Shown here piece by piece: positions 14,483 to 18,628 of a stretch of 18,628 bases of DNA. The stretch's first letter is position 1; each line of letters begins with the position of its first letter. The DNA is from JASUTC01 sp964604305 (GTDB lineage: Bacteria > Thermotogota > Thermotogae > MWEM01), in contig CAZRYM010000031.1 in the NCBI GenBank assembly GCA_964604305.1, positions 1-18,628 of the forward strand, in the 5' to 3' direction. The notes under the pieces are model-generated. The model saw only the letters and a program-made list of their open reading frames with translations, was not told where the DNA came from and did no database searches. The position numbers and the translations under genes are program-made.

Positions 14483-15493
14483 TTAATATGTGATCCTTAA
14501 GACAGGTCCTTCATCAACAATACCGGTAATGATAATTCCGGAATCAACATTTTTGGCACTGGCTAATTGTCCAATTTCAGCATTTTCAATCATTTCCACT
14601 TTCGAAGTTACCGTTACTCCACTTATTTGTACAATTGCACTGATTATCTGCCCTTTTAAAACATAAGATCTTTTCTTTAACATACCCCATTCAAGGATTT
14701 TACCTTCACTGATGTTGTAATTTGCCACATAATCATTCGGCATTTCCGATTTCAAAACAGGACCTTTATAATCAAAATAATCGATTTCTTCAAAATACAG
14801 GTATTCTTCGGATAACAGAACATCTTTGCGAATCAACTTGTTTGCTTTTAAACCCATTACAGGCCACTTTACCGTGAATACAGCTGTCTCGTATTCCCTG
14901 GAACCATCCTCTTCAAGGTACTCAATTCTTGCCATATATTTTTTAGATCCCCTTAAATAGAGGTTTATAGATTCAATTATACCCGAAAGAGGTGTGGGAG
15001 GAAATTGGTCATAATCCATATCAAGTCTTTCATCAAAACTCACTTCAAGTTTGTTTTCAAATGCAGCTAAAATCATGGTTTTTATCTGCGTCTCATCATA
15101 TAGCCCGGAATGATTCTTTTCTTGGATTCCATCAGGATAATAATTTTGTGTCACTCCCGATGCTTCTTCATTTATGCTTTGCAATGCCTTCCTGTATACT
15201 AATATAATATCTGTTTCAGGAGCTATAATCGAGACGCCCGTCAGATATCTCTTGAATTTGCCAATCACATAGTCAACGCTGACTCTCATTGAACGCCCGG
15301 GCATTGGAGAATACCCAAATATAATTGAGTCCTTTCCCAATTCCCGCATAAGCTCAGGGTTTTCTGCGAAATCGGATAGATAAATCTGATTACTATCCGG
15401 TTCAATCAACACTTCCGCCTTTATTGAGATTTCCTGTGTAAAAAGTGTTAGAGAAACCGGTAACAGTAAAAGAAAAAGACAAATCCGGTGCAT
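14483..15493 (-). CDS. flgA: Flagellar P-ring assembly chaperone FlgA
   Basis: Periplasmic chaperone needed for FlgI to polymerise into the P ring. A signal peptide covers about residues 1-20 (MHRICLFLLLLPVSLTLFTQ). The C-terminal third is the SAF/FlgA domain: LKANKLIRKDVLLSEEYLYFEEIDYFDY, then NYNISEGKILEWGMLKKRSYVLKGQ, and VTVTSKVEMIENAEIGQLASAKN ending in VDEGPVLRITY. At 336 residues it is clearly longer than the roughly 220 of enterobacterial FlgA; the extra is in the first half, which I cannot assign. It begins 2 bases after the fliE stop with no strong ribosome binding site, so translation is probably coupled. Confidence 0.9.
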   Translation of the reverse strand: MHRICLFLLLLPVSLTLFTQEISIKAEVLIEPDSNQIYLSDFAENPELMRELGKDSIIFGYSPMPGRSMRVSVDYVIGKFKRYLTGVSIIAPETDIILVYRKALQSINEEASGVTQNYYPDGIQEKNHSGLYDETQIKTMILAAFENKLEVSFDERLDMDYDQFPPTPLSGIIESINLYLRGSKKYMARIEYLEEDGSREYETAVFTVKWPVMGLKANKLIRKDVLLSEEYLYFEEIDYFDYKGPVLKSEMPNDYVANYNISEGKILEWGMLKKRSYVLKGQIISAIVQISGVTVTSKVEMIENAEIGQLASAKNVDSGIIITGIVDEGPVLRITY

Positions 15494-15495
15494 TT

Positions 15496-15825
15496 TTAAA
15501 GCTGCATTCTCATGATCTCTTTATAGGCATCGACGATTTTATTTCTGACTTCCATAGTTAGCGTCAATGACATGGCGGCTTTTTCAGCACGAATAATCAC
15601 ATCATGAATGTTACTGATCTTACCTGCGGCAAAATCATCTTCAGCTTGGATGGCATCCTTTTGCTGAACATTCACATTTTTTATCGCATCATTTAAGATC
15701 TTCTGAAAATCAGGTTCAGAATCTCCCTTATTGACCTGGGAAGCCTGGTTACTCTGGATTCTTTCCAGCCTTTTGATTGGATCAAGACTGTTAATATTGC
15801 TGATGGGATCAATACCGTTACTCAT
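15496..15825 (-). CDS. fliE: Flagellar hook-basal body protein FliE
   Basis: Adaptor between the MS ring (FliF) and the proximal rod; also needed for export of rod proteins. 109 residues. The conserved C-terminal two-thirds is clear: DFQKILNDAIKNVNVQQKDAIQAEDDFAAGK, HDVIIRAEKAAMSLTLTMEVRNKIVDAYKEIMRMQL. Residues 1-38 are a loosely conserved, Ser/Asn/Gln-rich leader. GAGGGTGA lies just upstream of the ATG, within the end of flgC, 5 bases after whose stop the gene begins. In many bacteria fliF comes next; here flgA does. Confidence 0.97.
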   Translation of the reverse strand: MSNGIDPISNINSLDPIKRLERIQSNQASQVNKGDSEPDFQKILNDAIKNVNVQQKDAIQAEDDFAAGKISNIHDVIIRAEKAAMSLTLTMEVRNKIVDAYKEIMRMQL

Positions 15826-15830
15826 TCAAA

Positions 15831-16280
15831 TCACCCTCTTCCGATTCCAAGCGCTGCACTTGCGAACGCTTTTGTAGCATTTATTGATGAAACATTGGCC
15901 TCATAAGACCTTTGTGCGTTGATTAAGTCTATCATTTCTCTTAAGACATTCACATTTGGCATCTGCACATACCCTTCTTCGTTTGCATCGGGATGTGATG
16001 GATCATATACCATTTTAAACGGCCTTTGGTCTTCGACAATTGATTGAACGTGAACACCACCCAGTTCTTCTGTGGAAGGATTGCTTTCAAATTTTCCCTG
16101 AACACCCATTGCCTTGTTGAGTACTTCCTGGAAAACTACATTCTTTCTTCTGTAAGGGCCCCCTTCAGGCGTTCTGGTCGTCTCGGCGTTAGCAATGTTA
16201 TCAGCGATAACATCTAAACGCATCCTTTGGGCCGTCATACCCGATGCACTGATGTTCATGGTGCCAAAGATATCAAGCAT
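15831..16280 (-). CDS. flgC: Flagellar basal-body rod protein FlgC
   Basis: Structural subunit of the proximal rod. 149 residues. The N-terminal rod/hook signature is intact (NISASGMTAQRMRLDVIADNIANAETTRTPEGGPYRR). The FlgC C-terminus is also clear (VQMPNVNVLREMIDLINAQRSYEANVSSINATKAF), where both ends form the coiled-coil pair typical of axial proteins. Its ATG overlaps the flgB stop by one base (TAATG) with a G-rich binding site upstream, so translation is coupled. Confidence 0.98.
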   Translation of the reverse strand: MLDIFGTMNISASGMTAQRMRLDVIADNIANAETTRTPEGGPYRRKNVVFQEVLNKAMGVQGKFESNPSTEELGGVHVQSIVEDQRPFKMVYDPSHPDANEEGYVQMPNVNVLREMIDLINAQRSYEANVSSINATKAFASAALGIGRG

Positions 16281-16690
16281 TATCTAACCCCCTTGAGGAC
16301 CGTATTGTATCTTGCTATTGTCAGGCTCATAAGCCTGGACAATGTTTGGTACCTAATGGTATTGGCAGCCATTAGAGCCTCCTGCTGGTCTATGTCAACG
16401 TTATTACCGTCATTAGTGATACTTGTATCCCTGACCGTCCTGACTCTCGCCTCAACATCTCGTATATTGGAGGAATATTTCTGAAAATGCCGATCCTCAG
16501 TCTTTTTCAACTCCAAGCCATCACCGTATCCCATTGCTTGCTGTAGGTAATGTTCGAAATCAACTTCCTTACGCTTATACCCGGGAGTTTCTACATTTGC
16601 AATATTTTGAGCTATGATGGTGTTTCTTGTACTCGCTGCATCCAAGGCAGCCGGTAATGTACTGAAATTACTGTTGAAAAAACCACTCAT
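16280..16690 (-). CDS. flgB: Flagellar basal-body rod protein FlgB
   Basis: Structural subunit of the most proximal rod, contacting FliE. 136 residues with the N-terminal signature LPAALDAASTRNTIIAQNIANVETPGYKRKEVDFE, a variable middle, and the FlgB-type NVDIDQQEALMAANTIRYQTLSRLMS end. ATG at 16688-16690 follows a strong AAGGAGGAG. First gene of the flagellar operon; the 56 bases upstream hold a weak -10-like sequence (TATAGAAT, about 16722-16729) but no convincing -35 and no recognisable FliA-type promoter, so the promoter could lie upstream. Confidence 0.97.
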   Translation of the reverse strand: MSGFFNSNFSTLPAALDAASTRNTIIAQNIANVETPGYKRKEVDFEHYLQQAMGYGDGLELKKTEDRHFQKYSSNIRDVEARVRTVRDTSITNDGNNVDIDQQEALMAANTIRYQTLSRLMSLTIARYNTVLKGVR

Positions 16691-16746
16691 ACGGATCTCC
16701 TCCTTACACTAAGATTATTCTATAACAGAAAAGGGTTATCCTAAAA

Positions 16747-17262
16747 TTATTTAGCTTGTTTTTCTCTGTTGAAAAATCCCAGGATGAGACCCAAAACAAC
16801 AGACCAAACTGCGGCAAGGGTAATACGCCAGATTTCAGGCGACATAAATGTGATCGTATGTGCGGGTATCCAAAACCATAAAAGCGTAAGAATGGCCTTT
16901 TTAATCCCTTTCCAATTATGCTTTTTTTCAAGAAAATTGTCCATGCCACGATGTGAAAGGAACAAGAGAGGACCAAATATGATGTTCATAAATACTGATA
17001 TAAATAAAGGTAAAAAGAAATCGGGCAACATCTGATGCGCTACCAGCTCATTGACAAAACCTGTAAAACCAACAAAGGCATATTTAATCATCACTGCCAG
17101 AATAGCCCAAATTAACATCTTCCCCAAAATGATTCTAAACGGGAACGGCTTGAACTTACCGCTACGAATGGCCGTACCAAAAAATTCCCCGATCGTTCCC
17201 AAAACAGCAAATTGTAACATTGCAGAAAGTATGGGATAAGTCTTTACAAAATTGATCCACAT
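16747..17262 (-). CDS. Small multi-span membrane protein, possibly Mpv17/PMP22-like
   Basis: 171 residues with about four hydrophobic segments (roughly residues 10-30, 45-65, 80-105 and 120-165). I do not firmly recognise it. The C-terminal stretch WFWIPAHTITFMSPEIWR and the following LAAVWSVVLGLILGF resembles the end of the Mpv17/PMP22 family (W-P-x-x-x-x-x-F...R...W...LS pattern), a eukaryotic organelle membrane family with bacterial relatives; this is pattern memory, not a search result. Start at ATG 17260-17262: GGGAGGA lies 7 bases upstream and overlaps the alternative ATG at 17277. Neighbours (GNAT gene upstream, flagellar operon downstream) do not hint at a role. Confidence 0.75.
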   Translation of the reverse strand: MWINFVKTYPILSAMLQFAVLGTIGEFFGTAIRSGKFKPFPFRIILGKMLIWAILAVMIKYAFVGFTGFVNELVAHQMLPDFFLPLFISVFMNIIFGPLLFLSHRGMDNFLEKKHNWKGIKKAILTLLWFWIPAHTITFMSPEIWRITLAAVWSVVLGLILGFFNREKQAK

Positions 17263-17308
17263 GTTATTTCCTCCCATGAATGGTTTGTTTTCAAAAATTT
17301 ACCTCTAT

Positions 17309-17866
17309 TCAATTTAAAAAGAGCACCATCAACTCCTCATCGAAATACTTATCATCAACTTTCAAGGCCTTTTTTTCAATTGCATATGAATGAAAACCCA
17401 GAGATTTATAAAGGCGTTTGGCAATAAAATGGGTTGTAACAACATTGAGATAGATTTGTTCAATAGATTCTGTTTTTCTTGCCTCATCAACGGCTCGTTT
17501 AATAAGGCTTCTGCCGATACCACTATTTCTGTATCTGTCATCAATATAAAAACCAAAGATGCGGGATCTGTGTTTTAACTTGGAATGTGTCTCAAAGAGC
17601 AATGAAACAACTCCCAGCAAACGACCCTCTTCATAAGCCCCAAAGACTGTCACATTCTCCTCATTCAAGCGTTTCAACATGTTTTGCTTAGAGTACAGGA
17701 TCTCCTCTTCATAAGAAGACCCAAAGGCTTCCGGTGTGTTTTTCAATCCTTCAAGCCTCAAATCCATATATTGCTCTATATTTTCTTCTGTTAATACTTT
17801 GACATCCAAGTCCATCACCTTTTTATGCCTTTTACTAAAGTTTGAATTTATCAAACGGGCGCCCAT
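17309..17866 (-). CDS. GNAT family N-acetyltransferase
   Basis: Transfers an acetyl group from acetyl-CoA to an unknown amine. 185 residues, with the GNAT fold order: EQYMDLRLEGLKNTPEAFGSS (the N-terminal helix pair typical of this subgroup), VFGAYEEGRLLGVVSLL, the acetyl-CoA loop IDDRYRNSGIGRSLIKRAV, then IYLNVVTTHFIAKRLYKSLGF. It resembles ribosomal-protein or small-molecule acetyltransferases. The ATG at 17866 has GAAGGGG 9 bases upstream; a second ATG at 17814-17816 starts the conserved part but has no properly spaced site, so about 17 extra N-terminal residues are likely translated. It follows lipA by 43 bases. Confidence 0.9.
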   Translation of the reverse strand: MGARLINSNFSKRHKKVMDLDVKVLTEENIEQYMDLRLEGLKNTPEAFGSSYEEEILYSKQNMLKRLNEENVTVFGAYEEGRLLGVVSLLFETHSKLKHRSRIFGFYIDDRYRNSGIGRSLIKRAVDEARKTESIEQIYLNVVTTHFIAKRLYKSLGFHSYAIEKKALKVDDKYFDEELMVLFLN

Positions 17867-17909
17867 ATAAGGCTACCCCTTCCAGACTGCAAAGTTTTGT
17901 TCCCCCATT

Positions 17910-18628
17910 TCAACAATTAAACGCTTCATCGGCATGATAGGAACTCCTGACCAACGGACCGGATACAACGTGTCTGAACCCCAGGGCATATCCCATTTCC
18001 TCATACTTTTTGAAAGTATCAGGATGTACGTATTCGATCACGGGGTAATGGAGTTTAGACGGCTGCAAATATTGACCGATGGTGAGAATTTCGCAATGGT
18101 GTTTTCGCAAATCAGTCATCAGCTGTCCCACTTCATCTTCGGTTTCTCCCAAACCAACCATAAAACCGGATTTTGAGATAATCCCTTTGTCCATTTCCTT
18201 TACCCGTTTTAAAAGGGTCAAGGTTCTTTCGTAATCCGCCTGGGGTCTCAAATCGGGGTATAAGCGCTTCAAGGTTTCGATGTTGTGATTGATCACTTTG
18301 GGTTTGGCCTCAACAACCACTCTGAGAGCCCGTTCCTCCCCTTTGAAATCAGGAATCAATACCTCTACACCAATATCCTCCGATATTTGTCGAATCTCAC
18401 GAATCACCTGTGCAAAATGTGCAGCTCCACCATCCGGCATGTCATCCCGTGTAACCGATGTAACCACCACATACTTTAATCCCATTTCTTTTACAGCTAA
18501 AGCCACATGCTTAGGTTCTTCATGATCCACCGGTTGAGGTTTGCCATGGGTTACATCGCAAAAAGAACAATCCCTTGAGCAAACACTGCCCAATATCATA
18601 AACGTTGCCGTTTTTCTGCTGAAACATT
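17910..18628 (-). CDS. lipA: Lipoyl synthase LipA (N-terminus beyond the right edge)
   Basis: Radical SAM enzyme that inserts two sulfurs into protein-bound octanoyl groups to make lipoyl cofactors for 2-oxoacid dehydrogenases and the glycine cleavage system. The frame is open to the window edge and reads CFSRKTATFMILGSVCSRDC, i.e. the end of the auxiliary-cluster segment and the radical SAM CxxxCxxC (CSRDCSFC). Family motifs follow: VVVTSVTRDDMPDGGA, INHNIETL, KSGFMVGLGET, TIGQYLQPS, and the C-terminal GPLVRSSYHAD, whose Ser ligates the auxiliary cluster. About 240 residues are visible of the usual 290-300; the missing part includes most of the N-terminal cysteine motif. Confidence 0.97.
   Translation of the reverse strand, partial: CFSRKTATFMILGSVCSRDCSFCDVTHGKPQPVDHEEPKHVALAVKEMGLKYVVVTSVTRDDMPDGGAAHFAQVIREIRQISEDIGVEVLIPDFKGEERALRVVVEAKPKVINHNIETLKRLYPDLRPQADYERTLTLLKRVKEMDKGIISKSGFMVGLGETEDEVGQLMTDLRKHHCEILTIGQYLQPSKLHYPVIEYVHPDTFKKYEEMGYALGFRHVVSGPLVRSSYHADEAFNC

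Noticed and set aside
16691..16746. FliA-type flagellar promoter before flgB
   Set aside because: No TAAA...GCCGATAA-like pair is present; only a weak -10-like TATAGAAT without a good -35.

Overview
The gene set and protein features point to a flagellated, anaerobic, heterotrophic bacterium of the Thermotogota. The clues are a family 5 solute-binding protein without a lipobox, a T. maritima-like endonuclease V, a stand-alone pyruvate/oxaloacetate carboxyltransferase chain, a rod-binding-only FlgJ, and frequent TTG starts with strong GGAGG-type ribosome binding sites. I cannot place it to genus. No rRNA, tRNA, CRISPR array, insertion sequence or phage remnant is visible.

Layout. (1) 1-396, minus: the N-terminus of a periplasmic peptide/oligosaccharide-binding protein, cut by the window edge. 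(2) 397-687: a divergent promoter region. (3) 688-2780, plus: a DUF368/PopT-type polyprenyl-phosphate translocase and an unrecognised 411-residue protein; this is the only plus-strand unit. (4) 8328 down to 2797, minus: a tight operon rsfS - fliF - lepA - truA - small membrane protein - endonuclease V, with its own extended -10 promoter. (5) 12277 down to 8395, minus: carbamate kinase - degenerate sigma-54-activator-like regulator - acylphosphatase - carboxyltransferase (pycB/oadA), behind a clear sigma-70 type promoter. (6) 16690 down to 12474, minus: flagellar rod and ring operon flgB - flgC - fliE - flgA - flgH - flgI - flgJ (rod-binding domain only). (7) 18628 down to 16747, minus: lipoyl synthase (cut by the edge), a GNAT acetyltransferase and a small multi-span membrane protein.

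How it fits together. The flagellar operon encodes the proximal rod, the MS-ring/rod adaptor FliE, the P- and L-ring proteins and the P-ring chaperone. The MS-ring gene fliF lies about 4.5 kb away among ribosome and tRNA genes, with no fliG in the window. The carbamate kinase unit combines enzymes of carboxyl-phosphate and CO2 chemistry with a regulator that keeps the sigma-54 activator fold and Fis-type DNA-binding end but has lost its ATP-binding P-loop and GAFTGA loop.

Most notable observations: the degenerate activator; and two genes (rsfS, endonuclease V) whose conserved N-termini and strong ribosome binding sites place their starts at CTG or ATT rather than at a standard start codon. 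Everything here was read by eye from the sequence; family calls rest on remembered motifs, not on searches.
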